Positions 18,485 through 29,074 of a stretch of DNA of 64,000 nucleotides are shown here, one piece after another. The stretch lies in the NCBI GenBank assembly GCA_020975725.1, contig QXJR01000019.1, positions 62,001 through 126,000 of the forward strand. Reading direction: 5' to 3'. The notes below the pieces were generated by a model. That model was not told the DNA's origin, ran no database searches, and worked only from the letters and a program-made list of their open reading frames with translations. Source of the stretch: Picocystis sp. L7. Lineage: Eukaryota > Chlorophyta > Picocystophyceae > Picocystales > Picocystaceae. Numbering within the stretch: the stretch's first letter is position 1; each line of letters opens with the position of its first letter. The position numbers were made by a program, and so were the translations under genes.

Positions 18485-19504
18485 CGCCAAGGTCGAAGTG
18501 CATCGAAACGTCGATCGGTTACCCTCTATCTACCCTGTACCGACGAGGAATCTAGCTGTCGAAACAGACAGATCCTCGACGCGGAGAGGGGACCGGAGGG
18601 AGGGTGTCGGTCCAGGTCCCCAATGAAAAAATAATAAAAGCGGACGAAAAATGCGTCGCGGGTGAATTTTTCGGAGCTTTGGAGGGAGCACAAAGCCATG
18701 GTTCCGAAATTCTTTGGGAACGCGACGATGCACGGTCCGACGAGGTGCGCGAAAGAAGGAGGGAGAAGCGCGACAAGAAGCGTTTGCGAACGCGGGAGTA
18801 GCCCGCGTCAGACCCAGGACGCGTGCATCGATCGCATCGCCTTGCCACGGGGTTAGAGGATGCCACAGGCGCTCAACGGTTTTCGGGACATGGGCGTGCC
18901 TACGTCGGACGCCCACGATCGTCGGTTCATCGCCGCACGCCCTCGGCGTCGGATGTTCGGGGAAGGACCTTCGTTTCGAATCGTGTGCCTACTGGTCAAG
19001 TGCCAAGAGGCAGCTCCTTTTGCTCTCGAGCTTCGTCCGTGTGGAGGAAGTTGCCAAGAAGGTCGTGGAGGGGCGTGCGGGGCGGAGCGTGGCCTTCGAT
19101 TTCGAGCTCGACAACGTCGCCGTGTGTGCAGGGTGGCGGTGCAATGCCCTTCCCCCGAACGGGTTTTCACGGTTGTGGTAGGAGGATGCGGACCCTAGCC
19201 CTCCTCCTCCAATGCATCAAGCACGGGTCGTCGGGCGTGTCCAGCAGGCGCCCGTGCATGCATCCTTCTTCGACTGCGAACGTGCTTCGAACCCGGACGC
19301 TCGCCTGGCAAGGCCATCCATCCGACTCTCCTCCTTTCCCGTCCCATCCGCCACACTCCACCCCGGGAAAGGGGGTCCGAGGGAGAGAGAAGAAACTCCC
19401 CTGGATTACGTTCGAAGTTAACCTCGAGGGGGGGGGGTGGAGGTCGTGCTGAGTGGAAACCAAAGCACGAAAGTCGCTTCATTACGAAGCGGATCGAGAC
19501 GGCG
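18485..19504. other. Divergent intergenic region
   Basis: No supported gene. The stretch serves as promoter for the KDEL protein and the RING protein. Near its right end are GTTAAC (19417-19422), a run of G, and CAAAGCACG (19461-19469), within 90 bp of the RING protein start. Confidence 0.5.
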
Positions 19505-20884
19505 ATGCGCGCGCCATCCGCGTGCGCGATCCTCGCGTGCGCGCTCCTGAAGGGTGCCAGTGGCCGTGCACTGTCCCTGTGCGACTGCCAGCCGGCCGAA
19601 GGCGCGCCGCACGGGCTCACGTGCGAGAAAGAAGGACACTTCGTGCGTGGGTTCGAGAGGAGTGGCGCGTGGGTGTCTGGTGGTGGCGGCGTGCCGCTCT
19701 CCAAGGCCGTGTGCTGTCGACCGTGCTTCGGAACGGAGGAAGAAAGCGTGTGGAGAAACGCCACCGTCGTGTCTGCTGCCTGTGGCACGAGGCCGCAAGA
19801 GGAAGATGGACACCAAGGATCCTCGGTGAACTGTGGAACCTCCACCAACGCATTCCTCGCCGGATTCGAACGTGCGTCGCCGGTCACGCTCGCAGCAGAC
19901 ATCTACTACCCCTCCGGAGGCGCGGTGTGCAGAGCCGCAGCGCTCGTGAACGCCACCGGAAACGCCAGGAGGTTGGAAAGGTGCGAATGCACGGAGGTCA
20001 TGGATGCCAGCTGTGGTGGATCCGGCACGGACATGCTGCTGTGGGGATTCGGCGCGTACAGAACCTTGCCATTCCAGATGGAGCAAGTCACCGTACCGAT
20101 GGCCCCCGCCAAGTGCTGCAAGATTTGCCTGGCGGACGAATCCACGCCGCCCGATCAATCGTGCCCGAAAAGTTGCTCCAATCGCGGGGTGTGCAACTTC
20201 GGATGCTGCATCTGCGACGAAGGGTACACGGGGGAGGATTGCAGTCAAGCGGACGAGCAAGGAGTGCCTGTGTTCAGCCAACCGTGGATACTGGTGGCGT
20301 TCTGCCTCATGACCTTCTCCACTCTCGGGTTCATCGGTTTCCTCGTGCAGCAGGTGGCCGCCAACCAAGTGCTTGCCACCTTTGGGAACAACCATCAAGA
20401 GGACGAGGCACAGCCCCTCTTGCGAGAGGATGGTCTGAGTGGGACAGACCTGGGTGAGTCCAGCGAGGGATACTCGGACTGGGACGAAAGCAGCGAAGAC
20501 TTAGAGGAGGGGCGACATGCGATGGACCTTGGCTCGCGTCCTTTGGCACAAATGCACGAGGCTGGAGTTTCTCACTCCGCTCCCACGGCGCTGCACACGG
20601 AACGATACCGTGGGGGGCGTCGCGAAGGTGCGGAGGTAGATCCAGATGTCGAGGAGGAACCCCTCGACGTGGATGAGCAGAAAGAGGCCAACAGGAAGGC
20701 CAAGGCGAGGGGTCCTCCCGCTCAGGATTTTGAGTGCCTGATATGTATGAGCAAGAAGATCCAGGTGGTAGCTATCCCTTGCGGGCATGCTTGCTCTTGC
20801 CGGCACTGCGCCAGGCGCCTGAGGCGGTGCCCCATATGCAGGGAAGTCGTCACGCGGCGTCAAAAGTTGTACATAGGGCAGTAA
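19505..20884 (+). CDS. Membrane RING-HC ubiquitin ligase with Cys-rich/EGF-like ectodomain
   Basis: The 459-residue protein begins with a signal peptide (about 1-20). A roughly 200-residue extracellular or lumenal region has many paired cysteines and NxT/NxS sites and ends in an EGF-like module (CSNRGVCNFGCCICDEGYTGEDC). One membrane span follows at about 257-282. The cytosolic part is acidic and ends in a RING-HC finger (CLICMSKKIQVVAIPCGHACSC...CPICR, about 410-448). The C3HC4 pattern is complete, so E2 binding and ubiquitin transfer are expected. The topology recalls plasma-membrane or endosomal E3 ligases. The ectodomain is not one I can name. No substrate can be inferred. Confidence 0.85.
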   Translation: MRAPSACAILACALLKGASGRALSLCDCQPAEGAPHGLTCEKEGHFVRGFERSGAWVSGGGGVPLSKAVCCRPCFGTEEESVWRNATVVSAACGTRPQEEDGHQGSSVNCGTSTNAFLAGFERASPVTLAADIYYPSGGAVCRAAALVNATGNARRLERCECTEVMDASCGGSGTDMLLWGFGAYRTLPFQMEQVTVPMAPAKCCKICLADESTPPDQSCPKSCSNRGVCNFGCCICDEGYTGEDCSQADEQGVPVFSQPWILVAFCLMTFSTLGFIGFLVQQVAANQVLATFGNNHQEDEAQPLLREDGLSGTDLGESSEGYSDWDESSEDLEEGRHAMDLGSRPLAQMHEAGVSHSAPTALHTERYRGGRREGAEVDPDVEEEPLDVDEQKEANRKAKARGPPAQDFECLICMSKKIQVVAIPCGHACSCRHCARRLRRCPICREVVTRRQKLYIGQ

Positions 20885-21495
20885 TTGCAGCTCTCCGCAT
20901 GGAGGCTCCCCATTGGGAGCAAGCAGGACTGCCGCTTGAACCTCCCTTTTATTTGTACATTGAGATTGCGTTGATATTGGATCGCACGATGCGCGCCCGC
21001 TTTCGAGCCCCTCGTCCGGTCGGTCCTTCGAACCTCCCACCCGGCCGTACTCCTCTTCCCACCCAGCCTCCCCTCGAGCTTGCGCCGACGCAATTCCAGC
21101 ATCCACCTGAAAAGGCCGTCCGACCCTCTCAGGTGGGTGCAGGAGGTGCGTTGTGTGAGTAGGGTGGTGGGGAGTCTTTCATCCCCGATGGAGAAATTTA
21201 GAAAATTTATCAAACTCGTTGCTTACCGTCCCCTCCTTCCCTATAAATAGGTCTTCCCTGCCCGTGCCCCTCTCTCGAACGGTGGTGGGACCCTCTCCGC
21301 CCCAGAAATTCCCTTTTCCCCTTCGTCACCCCCATCCACCAGAGCATTTGAGGGATGGTTCACGCGACCCAATTCCCCCCGGTTTCCATTTCCGCGCCTC
21401 TTTTTCGAGGGAGAGGTGAGAGAGAAAATCCCTTTTTTCGAGGGGGCTTCCCCGACGTGCTTCGGTGCGAAGAGATCCTTTTCGACGCGGATCCG
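20885..21495. other. Intergenic with IF3 promoter
   Basis: This 611-bp spacer lies between two genes on the same strand. It holds the 3' end of the RING transcript and, in its right half, a TATA box for the IF3 gene. No coding region is supported. Confidence 0.5.
21242..21250 (+). promoter_or_regulatory. TATA box upstream of organellar IF3
   Basis: TATAAATAG lies 246 bp before the IF3 ATG. It is the same 9-mer as in the LTRs at 2655 and 4446, so it is probably a real core-promoter element of this genome. Confidence 0.5.
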
Positions 21496-22296
21496 ATGGC
21501 GATGGCCACGGCGATGGCGCGCCTCTGGCGCCTCCTGGCGCGCGTGTCGCCGCCTCCTGCAGTGCTGGGAACCTCCCACAGGACGCAGGTGCGAGGGTAC
21601 CGCCGGGAAGAGGCCGCTCGACTGGCGCAAAGGAACATCACGCGGCCGAGGATCAACCACGAGATCCAGAGCGAGCTGCTGCGCGTGCTCTGGCAAAAAG
21701 GACGCGACAACGAGGTCATGGGTCGCATCGATGCGCTCCGAAAGGCCAAGGAAGCCGGACTGGACCTCGTGGAAGTGGACGCGCGCGCACAGCCGCCGGT
21801 GTGTCGCGTCATGGACTTCTCCAAGTTTCGGTTCGAACAGAGCAAGAAAGAGAAAGACGCCAAAAGGAAGCAAATGGAAAGGAAGAAACTGGACGAAGTC
21901 AAAGAGGTGCAGCTCAAACCGAGGATCGAAGAACACGACCTCGAAGTCAAGATGACGCACCTCCAAAGGTTCCTCGAAAAGGGACACAAGGTGAAACTGG
22001 TGGTCCGGCTCACCCGAGGGATAGGAAAGGATGGACAGAAGCTTGGCCGAGAGCTGCTGGAGCGCGTGATCGGTATGGTGGAGGATAAGGTGCTGGAGGG
22101 GGCGGAAATCAATGCAGAAGGTGCAAGGGTCACCACCATGGTCGCACCGAAGCCAGAACTCGTCGCAGCGGCTCGCGCGGCCATTGAAAGCATCAATAAA
22201 CACACGGCTGCGATGGAGAAACGGACGAAGGAAAAGGAAAGCAGCGGAACCGTTCGTGACGGAGATCACGACGCGGAACCAGAACAGGAAGTTTGA
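21496..22296 (+). CDS. Organellar translation initiation factor IF-3
   Basis: The 266-residue protein starts MAMATAMARLWRLLARVSPP, an amphipathic Arg-rich targeting sequence. The IF-3 N domain (about 55-120) shows IDALRKAKEAGLDLVEVDARAQPPVCRVMDF followed by the Lys-rich linker. The C domain (about 135-215) shows VKEVQLKPRIEEHDLEVKM and GHKVKLVVRLTRG. IF-3 keeps small ribosomal subunits free and checks start-codon pairing. The N terminus looks more mitochondrial than plastid, but the compartment is uncertain. The acidic tail after residue 235 is low-complexity. The frame is open upstream, but an ATG at 21496 precedes the targeting peptide. It is convergent with aspartate kinase. Confidence 0.9.
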   Translation: MAMATAMARLWRLLARVSPPPAVLGTSHRTQVRGYRREEAARLAQRNITRPRINHEIQSELLRVLWQKGRDNEVMGRIDALRKAKEAGLDLVEVDARAQPPVCRVMDFSKFRFEQSKKEKDAKRKQMERKKLDEVKEVQLKPRIEEHDLEVKMTHLQRFLEKGHKVKLVVRLTRGIGKDGQKLGRELLERVIGMVEDKVLEGAEINAEGARVTTMVAPKPELVAAARAAIESINKHTAAMEKRTKEKESSGTVRDGDHDAEPEQEV

Positions 22297-22403
22297 TTGC
22301 GCTTGCGCACGCCACGATGGAGGAGGGAGACCCTTGGAATAAACGTACACACATGCACACCAAAGCACAAACAACGATCATACGCCCTAGCAATGTGCCG
22401 AGC

Positions 22404-24005
22404 TCATGCCCCATTTCCTGCTCCATGAGCGGGAGGACACTTGAAAAATTCGTCGTGCAAGGCCCTAACACAGACCGGTCCTTCGGCAGAGTTTACTAGC
22501 AGTGCGATGTTTGTCTTCGATGCGCCCTGAGACATCATCTGGACGTTTATTCCCTCCTTTACGAACACTGTGAATGCCCGCTGCAGAATTTCGCTGGTCC
22601 TGTCCACATTACCAATCAAGCTGATGATACACCTGTCTCTGTGGACGTTGACCCTCGCGACGTTGCGAAATTCGTTGACCAGAGCATCCAGCTCGAGAGG
22701 GATCAAATCGCGACTCCACAATTTTGCAGGATCCAGCGTCAAGCTGACTGACACCTCTGAGGTGGCCACCACGTCCACGCTCACTCCCAGTCGCTCGCAG
22801 ATGGCAAAGACCCTCGATAGGAAACCCACCTGCCCGAGCATACGCGAAGAAACAATATCGAACATGGTCACGTCTTTCTTCAGGACGATGGAGGTTAGCA
22901 GTGATTCTTTCATGTCCCTGTTGCGGACAATGACCGTCCCTGGTGCACCTCGATTGTAGCTGTTTTTGACCCTCACGTTGACACCGGACCTTTGCGCAGG
23001 CCTCATGCTCTGTGGATGCAGCACCGTGGCCCCAAAATAAGCTAGCTCTGTTGCTTCGTCGTAGGTCAAAAACGGAACTGGATAGGCTCCCACCACCAGC
23101 CTGGGATCGCTGGTCAAGATGCCATCCACGTCTTTCCAGACCTGCACCTCCTCCAGACCCAGGGCCGCCCCGATCACCGTGGCGGTGAGATCGCTCCCAC
23201 CTCTTCCAAGCGTGGTGACTGCCCGGCTCTCCTTTCCACGTCCCAGAAACCCAGTCACGATGGGAAGGTAAGGCTCCTCATCCTGCTGGGGTTGCAGGGC
23301 CGTTGCCACGTTGGCATATGTTTCAGGCAGGATGTCCGCGTTCGTGAAATCATCCGTCGTGACGAATCCCAGCTTCCACGCATCGAATTGCTTGGCCCTC
23401 ACACCTACTCGATTGAGGTATCCTGCGAAGATCCGAGTGGACATCCTCTCTCCAAAGGACACGAGTTTGTCCCTGGTTCTTGGTGTGAGTTCGTCCATGA
23501 GCATGATTCCCGTGAGCAGCTGCACCAATTCTTCCATGAGCAGGTCCACTTCTCGGCTGACGTTCCTGTCCACGCCCAGCTCGTTGCAGGTGTGCCGGTG
23601 CAGCCTGACGATTTCCTTGACGGAATCCAAGTCTTCTACATCTCTCACTTTCTCGTGGGTGAGCTTTCCGTCGTTCTCCCTGCTTTCGGCCAGCGCCAGT
23701 GCGTCTTCTCCCGCTTGCAGCAGCATGTTGGTGGTCTTTCCCATCGCCGAGAGCACCACGCACGGTCGATGGTCCGGGAACGAGCAGACGATGTCGGCCA
23801 CTTCCATCATCCGTTCCGCATCCGCCACCGACGAACCGCCGAACTTCATCACCACGCTCACCTCTTTCCGCTGCCCACCTGGCTGCACCAGCGCGTGTGG
23901 ATCCGTCTTTTCCATCGTGGCAGACGAAACGCACCTCCTCGATCGATTCCGAGCGCCATGAAAGCTCCGAATCGCGCAGAAACGCGCGCTTGACGCCATC
24001 GCCAT
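22404..24005 (-). CDS. AK: Monofunctional aspartate kinase, plastid
   Basis: The 533-residue enzyme starts MAMASSARFCAIRSFHGARNRSRR, a plastid-type transit peptide. The amino-acid-kinase domain follows: KFGGSSVAD (from residue 54), SFGERMSTR, TTLGRGGSDLTA and EVQVWKDVDGILTSDPR. Two C-terminal ACT domains (about 375-520; LGQVGFLSRVFAICERLGVSVDVV and IISLIGN...GINVQMMSQGASK) form the allosteric site, which in plants binds lysine. It catalyses the first step of Lys, Thr, Met and Ile synthesis. There is no homoserine dehydrogenase fusion. GGTTAACC lies 51 bp upstream of the ATG. No introns are seen. Confidence 0.95.
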   Translation of the reverse strand: MAMASSARFCAIRSFHGARNRSRRCVSSATMEKTDPHALVQPGGQRKEVSVVMKFGGSSVADAERMMEVADIVCSFPDHRPCVVLSAMGKTTNMLLQAGEDALALAESRENDGKLTHEKVRDVEDLDSVKEIVRLHRHTCNELGVDRNVSREVDLLMEELVQLLTGIMLMDELTPRTRDKLVSFGERMSTRIFAGYLNRVGVRAKQFDAWKLGFVTTDDFTNADILPETYANVATALQPQQDEEPYLPIVTGFLGRGKESRAVTTLGRGGSDLTATVIGAALGLEEVQVWKDVDGILTSDPRLVVGAYPVPFLTYDEATELAYFGATVLHPQSMRPAQRSGVNVRVKNSYNRGAPGTVIVRNRDMKESLLTSIVLKKDVTMFDIVSSRMLGQVGFLSRVFAICERLGVSVDVVATSEVSVSLTLDPAKLWSRDLIPLELDALVNEFRNVARVNVHRDRCIISLIGNVDRTSEILQRAFTVFVKEGINVQMMSQGASKTNIALLVNSAEGPVCVRALHDEFFKCPPAHGAGNGA

Positions 24006-25568
24006 CCGCGTCCAGCGAACCCAAGCCGGAACTGAACCCCCCTCGTGTTCACACCGGTTAACCTCCTTCCCACGAGGCACGTCTCTCGGGAAGGAGAGGC
24101 GTTTACGAATGTTTACGGAGGAAGGGAACCCGTTCGCGAGGGAGGGGGCGAGTGAAGTCCCAAGTTTCGTGGGAAATAGGCAAGTGGCACAACCAGACAT
24201 GGACACATTGCCGTGCAACCGTGGAACGTGGCGATGGAAAGCACAACGCACGACGGGTCCGAGGGAGGTGACGTGGGAAGAGGTGGGTGGACGCTTCGTC
24301 GGGCGTTCGGGACCTTGGAAGACGTCGAACGGACGTCCCGCCCATGCCTCATGAATGCTAGACCACACCTTGGGGATGCCACCTTGCCATCCACAACGTC
24401 ATCCAATGACAACACCCACCCCAAATCACATCGCATTCCAGGAGACGAGGCTGGCCTCGGAAATCTCCTCGGCAAACCATCAAGCACGATACACGTTTCC
24501 TTGTCTTGGTGGAGGTTCTACACGAATACCGCGCTGGCGTCGCGATTGGGACAGAGATTTCTCTACTCATCACAAGGGCTCCGCTTCTCGTGAAGCAATC
24601 GTCCAGGACCATGCAAAGGCATTCGGGCGAACACTCGCACGGATGCTCCGAGAAGAATGCGTTTTTCCATGATCCCGTGAGCAAAGAACAACATGTGAGA
24701 ACAATGTTGTTTCCCATCCCATACCTACGCGAACAAGTGCAACTCGAACCCACCAGTGCGGTGCGGAAACACATGGCATGAATCGGTCTCACACGATGAA
24801 TTCCGTTGGTCGCGTTCTTCTCGCGGTGGATCGTGACCATCATGCACTCCTCGCGTGAGGGCAGCGATTGGGATTCAACTCGCACCATAGAGCGGCTATG
24901 ACATCTACACGCATCAGTGCAAAGGCAAAAGCCCGAATCACACGGTCAAGCGACATCACTCGTTGGTTTATCCTCATGAGGCTAGTCTGCGTACGACGCA
25001 AGCTCGGAAAGGCGTGGAGACAAGAGACAAGTGTCGGTTCCTTTGCATGGGTGCGATGTGTTCGGACGTTCGAGTCCACCCTGGAGAGTTTCATGGCAAA
25101 CAATGGAATGGGAGCAAACCATGCGCATTGCCGAAATCTTCCCACCAATTCCGTCGCAAACATGCTTCGGCCATTCCACCTCCGAAAGGCGCATGCTCCC
25201 TTGCCCTCCTCTGGCCCTTGTTCGGCTATGACGGCGGTTTGCGACCAGGAGGGTGCATATGAGAGTTGACCTTGACATATGCGTGGGAACGGAACATGAA
25301 AGCCAACGGTGTTGGGCTCCTGCTTCCTCCTTCGTCCGAGCGGAGCACCTGCAAGTGCGAGGGGGTGTGTTGGACGTTTCTCTGGCGGTCATTGGCATCT
25401 GTTTGCCTGGACTGAGCGTATCTCTCCTGGACTCGACGTGCGTTTCTGCTCGTTTCGAAGGCCACCCACCAACAGGAGGTATGTGGTCGATCTATTTCAA
25501 GGTGCGAAGGGTTTCATCGGCCGGTGCAGCACGTCCGAACCCGCACGCGTCTGCACGCCAGTCCGGCT
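24006..25568. other. Intergenic, no supported gene
   Basis: This 1.56-kb region between the aspartate kinase start and the end of the RPL33 gene contains the kinase promoter. Open frames are short, overlap on both strands and show no domain. I found no tRNA or other RNA gene. Confidence 0.5.
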
Positions 25569-25924
25569 TCACTTCTTCTTGATTTCGCGGTGGAGGGTGT
25601 GGCGTCGGAGGTACTTGTTGTACTTCATGAGCTCGAGCCTCCCTGGCGTGTTGCGTTTGCTCTGCGGTGGTCCGGTCAGCCGACTGCTCCGTCTTCCTGC
25701 GGTTCGTTCTCGTCCCATCTCGCAAGCAAACGCACCTTTTGCGTGGTGTATCGGCTGATTCCTGGCACGCCGCTCTCGGCTTGCTCCGTGCACTCGACGG
25801 TGACGACGACGCGCACGCCTTTCTTGCCCGCCATCATGGCCACGCGTCCGCCGTTGCTGGTCCCTGGTCGTGTCGGCAGGGTCCTTCCCAAGAACGTGGA
25901 GCTCGTTCCCGCGGCCATGGCCAT
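25569..25924 (-). CDS. RPL33: Plastid ribosomal protein bL33c, nuclear-encoded, one intron
   Basis: Two exons, 25924-25736 and 25661-25569, join in phase 0 across a 74-nt GT...AG intron (25735-25662), giving 93 residues. The start MAMAAGTSSTFLGRT resembles a plastid transit peptide. The mature part reads KKGVRVVVTVECTEQ, then PGISRYTTQK at the exon end. The second exon continues SKRNTPGRLELMKY and HTLHREIKKK, the L33 signature. The GISRYTTQK wording is plastid/cyanobacterial. The CxxC pair of cyanobacterial and plastid L33 is missing (NKYLRRHT instead), so this copy should not bind zinc at that site. Without splicing neither frame gives a full L33. Confidence 0.9.
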
Positions 25925-27785
25925 CTCGAAGTCGACACGAAAGAGCGCGAAGCGAGGCGCGATGCCACGTCGAATGCGACGTAATGGGCGATGGCGGCTC
26001 CCCAATGGGGTTCCATCCATTCGGGTCTATCCCATCCACATTCCCTTTCAATCCCCAGGATGCGGGTTCAAGCCGCCCGGTTCGAACCGTCGAAGCGCCC
26101 CCTACGGTTCCCCCGCCCGATTTGAACCCGTCGACTCGGGCTCTCCGGTTCTAAACGGTCCGGTTCGAACCCGGAATCTCGTCCCTTTCCGTTCCGATCC
26201 GACCGGGCCGAGGCCAGTGGGAGGGAAATATCGGATAAGGAGGAGAGGGCTCCCTGGGGGAGTTTCTTCTCCGAAGCGAGAGGGTGGATTCACGTGGGCG
26301 GAGGCGATCGCCAACGACGTGCAAGGCGTGGGCATGCCAGAACACGCCGTGGAAGCTCGATTGAAACAGCCATGCAGACCAGGAACTCATAACGTACGAA
26401 AGGAGAACACCTTTTAGACAAGTGGACCCCGGTTTTTCGTGCCTTGCTTCTAGGCCTTACGAAGTTAAGCGTTGCACCCCTACTCTTCCTGTTGCACCGT
26501 GCAAGCTCCGCAAGACACCAATCATCTACGCATACGGCTTCATACATCGGGATGTTCCGATACATTCGACCTAAGCACTCTTGGCCCGTGCTCGACACGG
26601 CCGCGTCCAATGAGTTTGGCACAAGGCTTGGTGCGTTGATTGTGGGCACCATACCCTTGAAAAAAGCAAGCACCTTGCATCGTCGTGGCATCAATTGCAC
26701 CATGAGATTACGGTTATTTTTTCCAAAAACTGAAGCCTTGGCGGGCGTGGTCCAGCTTGAGCCACGAGGTTGCGAAAGTCCACGATGAAGATTTGCTATT
26801 GTCCATCTAGAGCGTTGGGGAGCGTGTTCAATGTGGTTCGATTGTTTTGTGAGGTTTCATGCTCAATCTTTGTTGCTTCATCCATCCCCTTCATGTCCGA
26901 ATTGGTGAGTGGTAGACTTCGGAACGGGCTGTCTTGAACTTACACGCGAGCATTTCGATGGATGCGAGGTGTTGCCCGAAGCCAATCGATGTGGAGGTCG
27001 CGTTTCGCTCCAAGCGTATTGCGGGGCTCTCATGGTCCCGCAACCCGAACAATGTTGGGATCAAAGATCCTCCGCACATGATGCACACGACGGTCGGATA
27101 TGCTCCCGCTCCCACCTTCGACTACCTTGCATGCAGGGTCGCTCTGAATCGCGTGCAACTCTTCGTGCCCCCGTTGCTTTGCATGGAACGCGTACGATGC
27201 GTAAAGGCACCGTACGAAACCGGCGCGACGCCTTGCGTTGATTGGGACTCCCGTTCATCTCCTTGCCGTACGAGGAAGGAAGGATGGGCGCATTCGTAGG
27301 TGTCCGACTCATCGTCCGCACTGGCCAAACCTGCAAAAGACAAGGTCCAATTCGTCCGTCTTGAAGCAGTTCCACCCGTGTTCACGTTGGTGGTGTTTTC
27401 CTCGACACCCACCACGTTCCTGGGTTTCATCGATCGATCGTTCCCTTTCACGATCTCGATAGAAGGGATACCGCTCCCAATCAAACCCAGACCGAACCCG
27501 GGTTCGACCTCCCTTCTATTCCTGAACCTCCGCTTAACTTTCGATCCCTCCCTCCCCGTCCCACACTTTTTTCGCTTAAATCCATGGTTAACTGCGTGGT
27601 TAGGGTTCCCCCAGCATCGATCGGGTTTCCTTCTTTTTTCATTTCTTCGTCGGCATCGTCTGCGCGCGTTTCTTGCGCTTCGCACCTTGCACACGCCTCC
27701 TTTTGCGCGCTTGGCGTCGTCTGGGGTTGGTTCACGCGTCCAAGGCGTACTGGGCACCTCCGAAAGTCCGGGATTGGTCTCCAGG
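25925..27785. other. Divergent intergenic region
   Basis: This 1.86-kb stretch between RPL33 and RPB3 has no supported gene. It holds TTCGAA-type palindromes around 26070-26180 and at about 27495, AGTTAAG near 26462, and GTTAAC at 27587-27592 with a short T run, about 195 bp before RPB3. Confidence 0.5.
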
Positions 27786-29074
27786 ATGGTGCAGGCACGT
27801 GCACGAAAGCCACAGGTGCAGCTCACGGACCTTTCCGAGGAGAGTTGCGCGTTCACGTTGTCTGGAACCGACGCGAGCGTGGCCAATGCCATGCGCAGGG
27901 TGATGTTCGCACAGGTGCCGACCATTGCCATCGATCTCGTGGAAGTGGAAGCCAACACCTCGGTCCTCAACGACGAGTTCATCGCACACCGAATGGTACG
28001 AAACGAAGACGAAGCGCGCCGAAAGACGAGCAGGACGGACGAATGGAGAGGAGAGGTGCCAGATCGAATGCGAACGAACGAGATGGAAGCGAGCACACGA
28101 TGCGACGCGGAACCACCATCCAAGCTGACCCGACCCTGTCCTACCTTTTCCATGGGGATTTCCTCTGCGGGGTCGCCCGGGTGTGTTGAACCTTACCACG
28201 GCCAATGCTCATGCTGGATGTGATACACATCAACCAACGGGCTCGATGCAATGATGGGCGATGGGCGTGCGGCTCCCACCACCACCCGGATTGCGATAAA
28301 CCGCTCGTGGCCTCGGTCGTGCACGAACGCATGCACCATTGTGTCCTCTCCCACGTCTCTCCGTGGTTGCAGGGCCTGATCCCGCTGATCAGCCATCGCG
28401 TGGATGAGATGCAAATGCCCATCGAGGCCGATGAAAACGATTTTACAGATGTCACGCTCACGCTCAGTGTCGTGTGCACCGAGGAAAAGATGGACGTCAC
28501 GAGCAATCACCTGCAGCCGGATCCCAGCTTTCCAGACATAGTACCCATCCACCACAGTCCAGAAAGCCTCATTGGAGATCAACCAGACAAGGGAATCCTG
28601 ATCGTGAAGTTGAAGAAGAACCAAGAGCTGAAGCTCCGTTGCGTGGCCAGGAAGGGCATGGGGAAAGATCATGCCAAGTGGAGTCCAGTCGCTACGGTGA
28701 CCTACCAATTCCAGCCAGAGATCCGCATCAATCGCGAATTGATGAACACGTTGACGGACCAACAAAAAGAAGAGTGGGTAGCCAGTTGTCCCACCAAGGT
28801 TTTCCGTATCAATCCCTTGACAAAAGAAGTGGAGGTAGAAAATCCTTCGTCTTACAAGTACGATGACGAATGTGTCCTGAAAGCAGAAGAAATGGGGAAA
28901 CCGGGCCTGGTAGACATCAAAATGAAGATGGATACCTTCAATTTCCAGGTGGAGTCCACCGGAGCACACCCACCAGATCACATCGTCCTCAGAGCATTGG
29001 GTATCCTGTTGGAGAAGCTGAGCGTCATACAGCTCACATTGGAAACCGAGGGGGACGAGCCCGACGACATGTGA
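27786..29074 (+). CDS. RPB3: RNA polymerase II subunit RPB3, one intron
   Basis: Exon 1 (27786-27995) ends ...VLNDEFIAHRM and exon 2 (28373-29074) begins GLIPLISHRVDEMQ. The 377-nt GT...AG intron (27996-28372) restores the universal HR-x-GLIPLI junction in phase 0. The 303-residue product has the alpha-like dimerisation motif (ANAMRRVMFAQVPTIAID), ILIVKLKKNQELKLR, GMGKDHAKWSPVATV and the plant-type EMGKPGLVDI, which favour RPB3 over the Pol I/III paralogue AC40. RPB3 pairs with RPB11 to nucleate Pol II assembly. The Cys cluster that binds zinc in human, yeast and plant RPB3 is absent here; that loop is acidic and short instead. Confidence 0.92.

Noticed and set aside
26140-26190. TTCGAAC loop with a 5-bp stem, like a tRNA T-arm
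   Set aside because: No matching acceptor, D or anticodon stems could be found about 60-75 bp upstream; it is better seen as one of several palindromes.
27996-28372. Reading RPB3 as two separate genes
   Set aside because: Canonical GT...AG ends restore the universal HR-x-GLIPLI junction exactly in phase, so one spliced gene explains both pieces.
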